DNA of 64,000 nt from the NCBI GenBank assembly GCA_035048485.1, contig CM068584.1, positions 66,774,179-66,838,178 of the forward strand, in the 5' to 3' direction. The notes under the pieces are model-generated. The model ran no database searches. It worked only from the letters and a program-made list of their open reading frames with translations, and was not told where the DNA came from. The position numbers and the translations under genes are program-made. This DNA comes from Pteria penguin. Its lineage: Eukaryota > Mollusca > Bivalvia > Pterioida > Pteriidae. This document shows positions 45,478 through 57,048 of the stretch, piece after piece; positions within the stretch are counted from its first letter, which is position 1; each line of letters begins with the position of its first letter.

Positions 45478-47480
45478 AGCTCACCTGAGCCGAAGTATCA
45501 AATGAGCTATTGTGATCAATCACCGTCTGTCGTCCGTCGTCTGTCCTCCGTCCGTCATTAGCTTTTCTACATTTTTGACTTCTTCTCTAGAACCGCTGCA
45601 CAGAATTTCACCAAACTTCATAGGAAGTAAGTACTAAAGGTGCTTTACCAAGTTTGTGTTTTTCGTGCCCATCCGTAATCCAAGATTGCTGCCATTGGCT
45701 CTGATTGGTTGACACATTTTCGACTTCTTCTACATAACGGCTGCACAGAATTCCACCAAACCTCATAGGAAGTAAGTACATGTACTCGAAATTCTCTAAT
45801 AAGTTTGTGTTTTTCGTGTTGATCTGTAATCCAAGATGGCCGCCATTGGCTCTGATTGGTTGACACATTTTCGACTTCTTCTCCAGAAGCGCTGCACACA
45901 ATTTCACCAAACTTAATAGGAAGTAAGTACTCAAGGTCTTCTACCAAGTTTGTGTTTTTCTTGCTGATCTGTAGTCCAAGATGGCCGCCATTGGCTCTTA
46001 TTGGTTGACACATTTTCGACTTCTTTTCCAAAAGCACTGCACAGAATTTCACCAAACTTCATAGGAAGTAAGTACTTGAAGTCCTCTACCTAGTTTGTGT
46101 TTTTGGTGCCCATCCGTAATCCAAAATGGCCGCCATTGGCTCTGATTGGTTGACATATTTTGAACTTCTTCTCCATAAGCGCGACACAGAATTTCATCAA
46201 ACCTCATAGGAAATAACTACTTGAGGTCCTCTACCAAGTTTGTGTTTTTCTTGCCGATCCGTAATCCAAGATGGCTTCCATTGGCTCTGATTGGTTGACA
46301 CATTTTCGACTTCTTCTCCAGAAGCACTGCACAGAATTTCACCAAACTTAATAGGAAGTAAGTACTCAAAGTCTTCTACCAAGTTTGTGTTTTTCTTGCT
46401 GATCTGTAATCCAAGATGGCCGCCATTGGCTCTGATTGGTTGACACATTTTCGACTTCTTTTCAAAAAGCGCTGCACAGAATTTCACCAAACTTCATAGG
46501 AAGTAAGTACTTGAAGTCCTCTACCAAGTTTGTGTTTTTTGTGCCCATCCGTAATCCAAAATGGCCGCCATTGGCTCTGATTGGTTGACATATTTTGAAC
46601 TTCTTCTCCAGAAGCGCGACACAGAATTTCATCAAGCCTCATAGGAAATAACTACTTGAGGTCCTCTACCACGTTTGTGTTTTTCTTGCCGATCCTTAAT
46701 CCAAGATGGCTTCTATTGGCTATGATTGATTGACGCATTTTCGACTTCTTCTCCAGAACCATTGTACAGAATTTCACCAAACTTCATAGAAAGTAAGTAC
46801 TCAAGGTGCTCTACTAAATTTGTGTTTTTCGTGCCCATCTGTAATCCAAGATGGCCGCCATTGGCTCTGATTTGTTGACGCATTTGTGACTTTTTCTCCA
46901 GAACCACTGCACAAAATTTCACCAAACTTCATAGGAAGTAAGCACTTGAGGTGCTCTACCATATTTGTGTTTTTCTTGCTGATCTGTAATCCAAGATGGC
47001 TGCCATTGGCTCTGATTGGTTGACACATTTTTGACTTCTTCTCCAGAACAGCAGCACAGAATTCCACCAAACCTCATAGGAAGTAAGTACTCAAGGTCTT
47101 CTACCAAGTTTGTGTTTTTCTTGCTGATCTGTAATCCAAGATGGCCGCCATTGGCTCTGATTGGTTGACACATTTTCAACTTCTTCTCCAGAAGCGCTGC
47201 ACAGAATTTCACCTAACTTCATAGGGAATAAGTACTCGAGGTCCTCTACCAAGTTTGTGTTTTTATAATGTGCCGATCTGTAATCCAAAATGGCCGCCAT
47301 TGGCTCTGATTGGTTGACGCATTCTGGACACTTCAAAAAGACTGCACAAAATATCACCAAACCTTATGGAAAGTCTTGTAGAAAAAAAGCAAAATTTTCT
47401 ACTGAAATGAGCTGTCATTTTATTGTAAATAAGCAATTTGTGCTCAGGTGAGCGATATAGGCCCATTTGGGTCTCTTGTT
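45478..47480 (+). mobile_element. GCTCAGGTGAGC-ended element filled with a 144 bp satellite
   Basis: The left end is AGCTCACCTGAGC (45478-45490) and the right end GCTCAGGTGAGCG (47442-47453), an inverted pair. After a leader ('ccgtctgtcgtccgtcgtct') come 12 units of about 144 bp, each with 'gcacagaatttcaccaaact', 'aggaagtaagtac', 'agtttgtgttttt', 'aatccaagatggccgccatt' and 'ggctctgattggttgacaca'. Since 144 is a multiple of three, long false open frames run on minus. Another member occupies 63024-63972. Confidence 0.9.
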
Positions 47481-47764
47481 TGTCTGAATCCTTCAACAGA
47501 TTTAGCTAACACAGACAAAAGTAGGTCACAAAGGGTACCTAATCCTTTGACAAACTTTTTCTTTGGACCCACTATTTTCAGAGACAAAATGAATGCATGT
47601 AGCAATGAACTAGAGGGATGGGCGAAGAGATGTTGTTGTTTTTGGTTCTATTCCTGTTATCAGATTTTGATGTTTTTACAACATTTTTTGAACTTTTTGA
47701 TTCTAATGCATGAAAGTGCAATTTTTCTCCTTCAGGTGATAATGATGCTTTAATTTGACAATAA
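47481..47764. other. No recognisable gene
   Basis: Spacer between the satellite element and a truncated SINE. Confidence 0.3.
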
Positions 47765-47945
47765 AAACCAAGGTCCTGTGTCAGGGTAGGCATGGCACAT
47801 AAAAGATCCCTCACTGCTTCGGGCAGGTGGTCCGATGCTATTAGGTCCAATATTGTATGTGATGCATCAGGCAGATGCCGTCACCTTATAGTGAAATAAT
47901 CGTGAAGTGACGTAAAACAATAATCAATTAATCAATCAATCTTTT
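47765..47945 (+). repeat. 5'-truncated SINE
   Basis: Body and tail of the 6713 family ('aaaagatccctcactgcttc', 'gcatcaggcagatgccgtca', tail 'aatcaatcaatc') without the tRNA head. Confidence 0.85.
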
Positions 47946-48596
47946 AATCATAGTTATGGTAAAGAATGTTACTTTGAAACAATTTTGTCAATAAATTAAT
48001 TTTTTGATTTTTATGAAATTTTTTAAGGTGGGAGGAGGTAGACATTTTCCCACAATTTAAACTTCTGCTGCAGAACCATTTGAAGGATTTTGATGAAACT
48101 TGGTAGGAATGAAGTACTCATGGTCTTCTGCAAATGTTGATGTTGTTCATCCAGATCTATCATAAATTTTTTTGAGCATTATTTTGTAAAGTATTATACA
48201 TTTAAGGGTTATGAATTTTAATTTGGCCTCAGCATAAACAATTGCTTAATGTTGATGAATTCAGAGTTCTTGAAATCCTTTGGTCCTACTGGCAAAACCC
48301 ATTAGAATTGAGAATGTCCGACATGTTTGTGCACTACGTCAGTCATTGTGACCGGTAAACTCTCAAAGCGCAAAATGCGCTTTCGCAATTCTGATTCCAA
48401 TAAACCTTTACCTAAATCTTACTCTGTTAAATGTTTGGAAACTCTTCGCATCAAACGGAATGTTTTAAACATATGTATGACCCAAAACAATAACGTTGGC
48501 TTCATGGCCCATTTGTCATAGAGGGCAAGCCTTTACAATAACAAAAGTCCTCAGTATCAGAAGGTCCCTAAACAAATGAAATAAGCATAAAAAATA

Positions 48597-48790
48597 TCAG
48601 CAAAACCGAGCGACAAGGGAGTTTGAACTGGAATGGAAGGAGGGGTGTGAATGGTTAAAGAATGATGCAGACAAGGGCATGACCTGTGAAGATGAGAGTG
48701 AATGTGAGCAATCTGAGGAAGAAAATAGACAGTTGTTTGAGGGAATAATAAGAGGAAAGGAAATCAAAGGAAATGGAATAAGTTTGATTT
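48597..48790 (+). pseudogene. Coding remnant, acidic with zinc-finger-like C/W spacing
   Basis: The plus frame reads RATREFELEWKEGCEWLKND, then ADKGMTCEDESECEQSEEEN. The W...W-L...D-x-G-M-x-C pattern recalls the start of TTF-type or hAT-associated zinc fingers (W-x-x-x-x-x-W-L-x-x-D-x-x-x-x-x-M-x-C-x-x-C), but the second cysteine spacing is off. No start and no clear splice sites. Identity uncertain. Confidence 0.35.
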
Positions 48791-49064
48791 TTCTTCTCAG
48801 GATTTGTTTTTATTTCATAGTAATATATATTAGGGCTGCTTCTGACTAAAAATCACAATTTTTATGCTGAAAAATTTTCGGACTGACAACTTTATGTCCT
48901 GACTGACAAATTTGTGTCCAGTGTCAGTTTGAATGAATGACACTCAAAAAAAGATTTCGAGAACTCTGTGAATTCAAATTTTACACTCAGTTCTCAGTAC
49001 AAGATGTAGTCACAATAGGGAATAAACATCTGGGAATATACATGTATATATTTATTTGGAAATT

Positions 49065-49125
49065 TGGAATAAGCAAATTGTGTTCAGGTGAGCAATATAG
49101 ACCCACTTGAGCCTCTTGATTTTAG
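49065..49125 (+). repeat. Solo right terminus of the GCTCAGGTGAGC element
   Basis: 'aagcaaattgtgttcaggtg' plus 'agcaatatagacccacttga' plus 'gcctcttg' matches the right ends at 47430-47480 and 63925-63972. Confidence 0.75.
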
Positions 49126-49389
49126 TTTACACTGAGATATTGGATTGCAATTTAACATATACACTGCTGTATATACATGTACATGTACAATGTAGCAAGA
49201 TAAAAATTTGTAAATACATGTATATTTCATTTGTTAAGATTAGCCTTCTTTTAAATTCAAGTTACTCCGACCACTCTGCTCTTATGTGAATGTAAGAGAC
49301 GAGAAACTCTACAATATTCTGTATTTCAGCTGAAACTTAAAGCGTTTGTTTATTACACTTTATACTTAAAAATTGTAAAACATTGTTAT

Positions 49390-50690
49390 AATGATATGTA
49401 CATACATCTGTCATAAGACGGGACGTATAATGGTATTGCGTTGTCCGTCTGTCTGTCACCTTGTCTGGCTGGTAACTTTCTTATCGCTCATCATATTTCA
49501 TTAAAACTCTCAGGGATATTAACTTGCATGAAATTTATTTATTGCACAGAAATTATTTGTTGTATTAGTATTAGGTTAAAAAATGTGAAATGATGTATTA
49601 TAATTATGTACATAGTAACTTGTCCTTGGATACATATGATGCTTTTTATACATAGGTCACAAGACGGGGTGTATAATGGTATTGTGTTGTCTGTCCGTCT
49701 GTCACCTTGTCTGGCTGATAACTTTATTATTCCTCATCGGATTTCAGTAAAACTTTCAGGGATGCTAACTTGCATGAAATTTATTTATTGCACAGAAATT
49801 CTTTGTTGTATTAGTATTACACTTAAAAAATGTGAAATGACGTATTATAATTATGTACATAGTAACTTGTCCCTGTGGGTACATATGATGCTTTTTATAC
49901 ATAGGTCATAAGACGGGACGTATCATGGTATTGCATTGTCCGTCTGTCTGTCACCTTGTCTGGCTGATAACTTTCTTATCGCTCATCACATTTCAATAAA
50001 CGTTTCAGGGATATTAACTTGCATGAAATTTATTTATATAATTGCACAGAAATTCTATGTACTATTGCACTTGAAAAATGTGAAATGATGTTTTATAATT
50101 ATGTATATAATAACTTGTCCCTGTGGGTACATATGATGCTTTTTATACATAGGTCATAAGACGGGACGTATCATGGTATTGCCTTGTCCGTCCGTCTGTC
50201 ACCTTGTCTGGTTGATAACTTTCTTAACGCTCATCGCATGTGAAATGATATTTTATAATTATGTATATAATAACTTGTTGCTGTGGGTACACATGATGCT
50301 TTTTATACATGACCGTCGTAGGACGGGTCATATCATAGTATTGCAATGTCTGTCTGTTTGTCACCTGGTCTGGATGATAACTTCTCTCATCGGATTTCAA
50401 CAAAACTAATTAAAAAAATATTAAGATGCGTGAAATTTATTTATTACACAGAAATTCTTTGTTCTTTTACACTTAAAATATGTGAAATGATGTTTTATTA
50501 TTATGTACATATAACTTGTCCCTGTGGGTGCTTCTGATGCTTTTTATACATCGGTCATAAGACAGGACGTATAATGGTATTGCGTTGTCCGTCCGTCTGC
50601 CACCTTGTCTGGCTTTCTTATCGCTCATTGGATTTCCATAAAACTTTCAGGGATATTATTATTCTTATTTCATAAGACGGGAGGTATTAT
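49390..50690 (+). repeat. Tandem block, about 248 bp unit, six copies
   Basis: The unit starts with 'ataagacgggacgtataatg' (49412, 49657, 49905, 50155, then a shortened unit, 50555) and contains 'gttgtccgtctgtctgtcac', 'aaactttcagggatattaac' and 'ctgtgggtacatatgatgct'. One unit lost about 90 bp. Confidence 0.9.
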
Positions 50691-51720
50691 GTTATCGCGC
50701 TGTTTGTCTGTTCTGGACTTATTTCGGCAGTCTTTCAAGATATTGGATTGAAACTTGGCATATAACTTTATATCAATGATGGTCAGTACCAGTTTGCATT
50801 TGACTATGATTGCTTTGGTTTTGCCAGAGTTATGGCCCTTCAAGGATTTTACAGTTTTTCGCACTTTTTTTTTTGCAGTCTTTAAAGATGTGGCAGGCTG
50901 GGACATCAGCCCAGATAGCTTAGTTGGTAGAGCATCTGTCTTGGTAGCGGAAGGTCCTATGTTTGAGTCTCGGTCTGGCCAATGATTTTTCAAACTGCCT
51001 GCTTCAAAGGTATTGAATTAAAACTTAGTATATAACTTTATATCAACAAAGGTCAGTACCAATTCACATTTGGATACGATTGCTTTGGTTCTGCCAGAGT
51101 TACAGCCCTTGAACTTGGAAAATTTCAAAGATTTACAGTTTTCTGGACTTCTTTCTGCAGCCTTTAAAGGTATTAAATTAAAACTTGGTATATAACTTTA
51201 TATCAACAAGGGTCAGTACCAATCTGCATTTGGGTATGATTGCTTTGCTTTTGCCAGAGTTACAGCCCTTTAAACTTGGAAAATTTCAGGATTTTACAGT
51301 TTTCTTCACTTTTTTCTGCAGTCTTGAAAGGTATTGGATTAAAACTTTTTACTTATGTATTTCACTTTCACTTTGTATTACTTTTATATCATTCAGGGTA
51401 AGTGCAAGTTTGCATTTGGGTATGATTGCTTTGGTTTTGCCAGAGTTATGTTTCTTGAACTTAGAAATTTTCAAAGATTTTACAGTTTTCCAGAATTCTT
51501 AATGCAATCTTTAAAGGTATTGGATTAAAACTTGGTATATTACTGTCTATTAATGAGGGTCAGTATCAATACGCATTTGGGTATCATTGCTTTGGATTTG
51601 CTCAAGTTATGCCCCTTGAACTTAGAAATTTTCAAGGATTTTACAGTTTTCCGAATTTCTTTATGCAGTATTTCAAAGTATTGGATTGTAACTTGGCCAT
51701 TCATTCAGATTGATCCCCTT
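50691..51720 (+). repeat. Tandem block, about 160 bp unit, six copies
   Basis: The unit has 'ttggattaaaacttggtata', 'gggtatgattgctttggttt' and 'tgccagagtta', starting near 50738, 51008, 51168, 51328, 51515 and 51675. It directly continues the previous block, and a tRNA-like insertion splits the first unit. Confidence 0.85.
50909..50982 (+). repeat. tRNA-Pro-like SINE head
   Basis: GCCCAGATAGCTTAGTTGG with an anticodon stem TCTGT/GCGGA around loop ctTGGta (anticodon TGG), then TTTGAGTCTCGG and TCTGGCCA. The acceptor pairs at six of seven positions, the T stem is poor. Inserted into the 160 bp block. Confidence 0.6.
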
Positions 51721-52823
51721 CAAGCTAAGCGACGGGTGTATTATGTCACTCTATGCATTGCTCTTGTATACATTGGTTGTAGGAACGGACATTTTATGGT
51801 ATTTGCGATGTCCGTCCGTCACCTTGTTCCTCATTTATCATTGCATTTCAACAAAACTTTCAGAAATATTAACTTGTTTGAAATTTATAATTCTTGGTTC
51901 CTTAGGAAGACTGGTATGATCTGTCATGAATCAGTGATTTTTGGGCCAAAAATAGCAAAGTAATAAGGAAATATAAAAAAATCATAAGGAATGTATTTCT
52001 TGCACAAACTTTTTCAAATTTAATGTGATGCAAGATCTATGCATGTACTATATGGCAGATTTCATATTTGCTAGTGTTACATGGACGGAAAATTTAATTT
52101 CATGTCCCGTGAAGTTTTCCAAAATTAAATTAATTTTTCTTGCTTGTTCATTAGATATACAGTTAACTAAAACATCCAAGTGTCTGAAAACAACATTTTG
52201 GGTATAATTTTTTTTCATAAGGAAAATTTGTGATAAAATGTACCACCATGTGAAAATCTGATGTCGTCACCATGCCGGATATACTTTCACAAATTATGTA
52301 TATTAAGGTAGAAAGCAAGGCATGGAATATTGTTAAATAATTAAAAGGTATATACATGAAGTGAATATAACCAAAGTTGTCGTCATAAAAATAAGAAATT
52401 AGAAAATAGAAATGAATAATATGGACACAGAAGAAATGGTCAATAATGGAAATATTTTTTTCTTCTATATACATATTAAAGACTCCGTATGGTTTGTCTT
52501 GAAATGAAGTATGTCTAAGCAGAGCTACTTAAAGAAATGAAATAAAAAAATAATTCAGAAAATTTTAAACAGTATTAATTACCTTCTTTTTCTGACCTTT
52601 TTTGCTGTTGTTACACTTGGACAGAAAATCAATGCTAGTGTTACATTAAGATGGAATTTCTTTTTTGTTCTTGTTACACTTGGACGGAAAAGAATGTACA
52701 TGCTAGTGTTATCGATCTTGGTCAATCCATACGGTTGCTAATTGTTCATTAAGATTATCAAAAACCTTGTTTGTTTGTTTATTATGGTTTTAAATGAAGT
52801 CAACACCAGGTAGAACACTCTGG
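51721..52823. other. No recognisable gene
   Basis: 52600-52715 repeats 'gttacacttggacggaaaa' and 'aatg.tagtgtta' about three times, a degraded tandem repeat. No coding frame is convincing. Confidence 0.4.
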
Positions 52824-53150
52824 TTATGTAGTACTGTAAAACATATTTCTTGGGGGTGTAATTTTCATGGTGTTCGTGGGTAGCATGAATTCAAGATCCC
52901 CACGAACTACTCCAAGTAATAGACCTACAGGACCTACCAGGAATTTCAGTACCCTTCGAAATGTTTTTTCGTCCAAACCATAAAAATTGGCTCCCTTGAA
53001 AAGTCTTTCACAGTACTTGCACATGTCCAGTGTATAGTACCGATACACAAGTATGCCGATCCAAGAAGAAATGGTGATCTCGAGTATCAGTAGTGCAGCA
53101 TCAGACTTCCAAATTGCCATATTTAATATAAATACAATCCAACATTGCAT
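52824..53150 (-). other. Open frame with a membrane-anchor-like N-terminus
   Basis: From ATG 53120 (minus) the peptide starts MAIWKSDAALLILEITISSW, then IGILVYRYYT: a hydrophobic helix of about 20 residues followed by basic and aromatic residues, as in microsomal anchor exons (cytochrome P450s among others). 'GAAATTCCTG-GTAGGTC' near 52930 could be a donor. Part of 52850-52920 looks like dispersed repeat. I do not recognise the product and cannot exclude chance. Confidence 0.25.
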
Positions 53151-53363
53151 TATATTCCGTCCATTTGTATGTTGTATTTTAGAGCTTAGAAAATCACAAA
53201 AGGAGATAAATATTATTTTTAACCTTTAATCAGTAAAGATTTTACAGAAGTTACAAACTTGGCAAACACCATTGTTTCATCAATAAGGTGTGTGTTTGTA
53301 AGGGAGGCGGGTGGACGTACTGGTAACACTGAGCTTAAGAGTTGCAAGTTAGTCTCTAAAAGT

Positions 53364-53539
53364 TAAATTTATAGAAAAACCTGGATCTGTACATTGGCAG
53401 CAAAGCTGGTGGTTCCAAAATCTGAACAAGGTCGGAATGCAAGGCTGTAAACTCCCGAGGCTCCAGTGACCACTTTCCCTTCTTGTCACTGAAAAATTTG
53501 ACCCACACCGGCTGGCCTCCTGGGTGCTCTTTGGTAATC
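53364..53539 (-). CDS. Possible terminal exon of the DDE/OTU gene
   Basis: After a TTATAG acceptor the frame reads ITKEHPGGQPVWVKFFSDKK, then GKWSLEPREFTALHSDLVQI and ends at a TAG near 53362. Amino-acid use (W, F, hydrophobic alternation) looks like real protein. The only upstream donor I see, AAAAG-GTGAGT at 54940, joins it in a frame that has stops inside the 30 bp repeats, so the link is unproven. Confidence 0.4.
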
Positions 53540-53929
53540 TATAAGTACATAATGAAGCACAAACTATAAACTGCTGCAAAGCATTTTGATGAACATCAAA
53601 AGATTTCTAGGTCAATACATACATTCAGCAGATAATCACAAAAACATTGGGCTTTGGAGATAAATACCTGCTGCAAGATCAATGTTTGGTTTCAACAAAT
53701 TAGAACATTGATATAAAATAAAATAATAATTAATGCACTTGATTGATTGGGGGGGGGGGTATGTACGGGACAGAAACCAGTTAACATACAGGGGATATAC
53801 AATCCTTGCTTAAGCACCATCTAAAGAACATCATGTTTATCAATTGAACACGGAAATTGAACGGAACAAAGAAAATGCTAGAAACTATTAGTGTATAATC
53901 ATGTTTCAACTCGTAGAACATGCACATAT

Positions 53930-54180
53930 CATGCAACTACTCTTATCAAAAGAGGCCACCTGATCCTTTCCGTGTACCACAGTGGATAGCTGCACCAGCA
54001 GAGATACATAAGACCTCGGGTTATACTCTTATCCGAAAGAGTTGTAATTCTATCCTTTTCGCTGAACAGGAAGCAATGTATCAGTTTTTGCATTTGAAAA
54101 CCCTTAAAGGAGATTGAACTCCCAACTTTCCAATCGGGAAGCGAGTGCTATATTGACACGACAACCCAGATCAATCTGAC
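53930..54180 (-). repeat. Possible diverged SINE (minus)
   Basis: 'ggagattgaactcccaactt', 'tccaatcgggaagcgagtgc' and 'gacacgacaaccc' read in reverse as box B, anticodon arm and box A of a tRNA-like head. The left part could be body. Confidence 0.4.
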
Positions 54181-54939
54181 AAATAGTAACATAAAAATGA
54201 TAACAGCATGCAGAAATTGATAAGTACCAAGTCAAATGTGTCTATAGAGCTTATTTCAGGGAAGGAAAGTGATCTTTACATAATAGATATTTGTCAAAAC
54301 ATGATTGATAAATGATAATATAGGGATATTTGAGTGATTGTTACGAACTGGTGACAGTTTTGACTGTACGTTGAAAGAGCAAACACAATGCCAAAACAAG
54401 ATGGTAAAACATGAATTCATCATGTGCCAACAACATTGTCAGTTGACTCGGAGTTACATACCACTGCAGGCAACAATTGTGTGCCATAGGAAATAAAAAC
54501 ATGGGTTCCAACTACGAACCTACTGGAAAATAATTTGAGTTTAAAATGAGATTTAAAGAAGGGTCCATCACCAAACAACAGATACACTGCATATTTATCA
54601 AAACGATTCTAAAACCACTAAAGGGTCAAATAGAAAGTTAAGGCAAATATAATGAGCAAACAACATTTGTGCAACAAACATGCAAACGACATATACACAA
54701 TACTCATATTAATTATGTGGGTTACGATAACCACTCTAAAAATTCAAACACACCAAAATGTGAGCCATTTCAGTAAATTATTTGAGTATAAAATGTCAGT
54801 TAGTTTCATAATTCCCATGATACACCAAATTTGGACAATTATTTTGACTAAATTACCACAAATGAAATATTTAAAATATTCCGTATTTATTATTTACCAT
54901 AAGCATGATAAGTTGATAGGTTTAGAGTTAACTCACCTT
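54181..54939. other. No recognisable gene
   Basis: AT-rich; likely intron of the minus-strand gene. An open frame on plus from 54652 is mostly AT-rich noise that runs into the 30 bp array. Confidence 0.4.
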
Positions 54940-55205
54940 TTGACTAGCTCCTGTGTGGAATTGGCTGTAGGAGCGACCTCATGTGTGACCTGGGCTGTAG
55001 GAGCGACCTCATGTGTGGCCTGGGCTGTAGGAGCGACCTCATGTGTGACCTGGGCTGTAGGAGCGACCTCATGTGTGGCCTGGGCTGTAGGAGAGACCTC
55101 ATATGTGACCTGGGCTGTAGGAGCGACCTCATGTGTGACCTGGGCTATAGGAGCGACCTCCTGTGTGAGCTGGGCTGTAGGAGCGACCTCATGTATGACC
55201 TGGAC
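54940..55205 (-). repeat. 30 bp coding-frame tandem array
   Basis: Eight units of 30 bp ('gacctgggctgtaggagcga' plus 'cctcatgtgt'). On minus it reads (THEVAPTAQV)n in the frame of the preceding tail and ends TQELVK at a consensus donor (AAAAG-GTGAGT). The period is 10 codons and most units differ at single bases. Confidence 0.9.
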
Positions 55206-55269
55206 TGTCGGATGCTCACTAATCTTGTGATTGTGATGCAATCATCAGTCCATGCAGCCTGGCTGTCAA

Positions 55270-55582
55270 ATGCTGACAAGTTCGACTGTGAAAGAGTGGC
55301 GTCTGAATCCGACTGTGGAAGGATGGTGGCTGAATCCGACTGTGGAATGGAGGCAGTTGAATCCGACTGTGGAATGAAGGCGGCTGAATCCGACTGTGGA
55401 ATAGAGGCGACTGAATTCGACTGTGGAATAGAGGTGGCTGAATCCGACTGTGGAATGGAGGTGGCTGAATCCGACTGTGGAATGGAGGTAGCTGAATCCG
55501 ACTCTAGCATAGAATCATTTTGACATATGGCAACAGGACCATCATTATCTTCCAGCATGGACGTCGAAAAATCAAACATCAA
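55270..55582 (-). pseudogene. 27 bp tandem array in the tail of the OTU gene
   Basis: Eight 27 bp units reading (PQSDSATSI)n on minus. The frame starts one base out of phase with the upstream OTU frame (GATGTTTGA at about 55572), so either a frameshift or the true frame switches here. The array leads through AAWTDDCITITRL into the 30 bp array. A serine-rich repetitive tail is likely disordered. Confidence 0.6.
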
Positions 55583-56640
55583 ACAGAGCAGTATCTATCA
55601 TCTGGAGCAGGCCGTCTGGACTTGCAATGTCTGCAAGATCGAAGGACATGTCAGCAGCTTCACTAATGGAAGGCAAGTCTTCTCGATCAGGACTTAAATT
55701 TGCATGTATAGGTACTATTGGAACAAAGTGGTTGGGATTCCAATGTTCCTCTGGCATGTCTCTTCGGGTGGACGTCCACATTACCTTAACTGCTCCAGCT
55801 ACAGCTTCCTCGTGAGCTTGGAGTATAATGCGGTTGTTCAACAGTACTGGTACTGGCCAACCAACAGTTGGATAAATGGAATGAATCTTGGACTTTAAAA
55901 CTGTGCTTAAAGCCATCAGTTGCCATATCCCAAGGTACGAATTAATGCGGGTCATTTCCAGACTTCTCTCTCGAATAAACTTCTCATGAAAGCTGGTGTT
56001 ATATGTTCATTCTGGTAATAGTCCGAGAAAGCTGTGTAGGTTTTGTTCAGGTTTTCTGCTTCCTTTGTCGGAAAATTCATACCCCTATTCAAAAAAGTGT
56101 TGTTGATATACAAGTCCGCATTCGTGGCCAACTAAACCACAATCGGGTCCTTACTTCCTCGTGCCAGTCTTCATGACCGAACGCAAGAATACTCCAACAC
56201 CTGGCCTTACAGTTGCCATCACCAAGAACATTTACAGGCAGTTGTCCATGGCATTGACAGCGGACATCCTCCGGTATCAATTCTAGGGCTAGTCTGTCTG
56301 CTGTCAGCTTATTATCCAGCATATTTACTTCCCTATTGGCCTTGATGTAATACATGTCAAATTCGGTTTTCATATGTGAACACTTTATACGCAAGTCATG
56401 AAAGTCATGTGACTTGTGAAGTTCTTGAAGAGAATGTGCAAAGAACTGTTTCCTGCCTTCATCATAACCTGGTCTGTTGTCAGCACCCATTTCTTGTTTC
56501 TTGACTTTTTTACATCTCTCCGCATGTTCCTTTGCTGGTTTAGCAACAGGTACATGTACCTGTGCATGTAAGCCTTTGTCCCCAAGACTATTGGCGTCCA
56601 CACGTGCCTTCTTTGCTGGATTGGTAAATCTGTGTCTCCA
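55572..56640 (-). pseudogene. OTU-like cysteine protease domain, frameshifted
   Basis: From RFTNPAKKARVDANS (about 56625) the frame runs through a basic linker and KSHDFHDLRIKCSHMKTEFD to LPVNVLGDGNCKARCWSILA. This is the OTU signature D-G-N-C with catalytic Asp and Cys, followed by FGHEDWHEEVRTRL. Near 56150 the frame breaks, continues as LYINNTFLNRGMNFPTKEAE, meets a TGA near 55957, and resumes as INSYLGIWQLMALSTVLKSK, ending with WNPNHFVPIVPIHANLSP, where His of N-H-F is the expected catalytic histidine. OTU domains cleave ubiquitin chains in host proteins, and variants occur in many invertebrate transposon-associated proteins. Two or more frameshifts make it a pseudogene. Confidence 0.7.
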
Positions 56641-57048
56641 GTACTAGTGGTCTCTACACGTGGTCTCTTTGGTGGTCTTCTGATAGGTTTTGTTGACATA
56701 GATTTTGAACTTCCTGTTGCCTCTGAGTGCAAGACCGAGGAGTTTTTTGAACTTCCTGCTGTCACTGACTTTGAACTTCTGGTTGTGTCGGATTTTCCAT
56801 TGCCTCTCGAGCTTCTTGCTGACTTGGACTTTGTTGGTTGTAGAGTTCTGGGTTCATATACTCCAGTAAAAACTCTGTTGGGGCAGTTGTCTGTCTGGCC
56901 ATTCCTGCATTTGGTGCAGTAGCATGACAGCTTCGTCACTGTCAGCTATTATGGGGATGATGGAAATTCACCACCTGGTGGAGTTTTCTGCAGCCTCGAA
57001 GTGTTGACACACAGGTGCTATTTCTGTCTCCGGTGATGTCTTCTGGCT
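56385..57048 (-). pseudogene. Cys-rich and Ser-rich linker of the DDE/OTU gene
   Basis: After a frameshift from the catalytic part the sequence reads KRRFFLVKPEDITGDRNSTC, then an in-frame TGA, then LSCYCTKCRNGQTDNCPN, a cysteine cluster of zinc-knuckle type. It is followed by a linker rich in S, K and R (ARSSRGNGKSDTTRSSKSVT) and a basic patch RRPPKRPRVE that looks like a nuclear localisation signal. The linker runs without a gap into the OTU part, which argues for one original polypeptide. Confidence 0.55.

Noticed and set aside
45608..47496. Series of similar 70-136 codon frames on minus (VKFCAA...LEKKSKMCQPIRANGG type)
   Set aside because: They follow the 144 bp satellite period (48 codons) exactly and begin anywhere in the unit. 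Same at 63061-63980.
50909..50982. Functional tRNA-Pro gene
   Set aside because: The T stem does not pair and it lies inside a tandem repeat unit.
52824..53150. Cytochrome P450 exon
   Set aside because: Only the hydrophobic anchor resembles one; the proline-rich hinge expected after it is missing, so I list it only as an anchor-like open frame.
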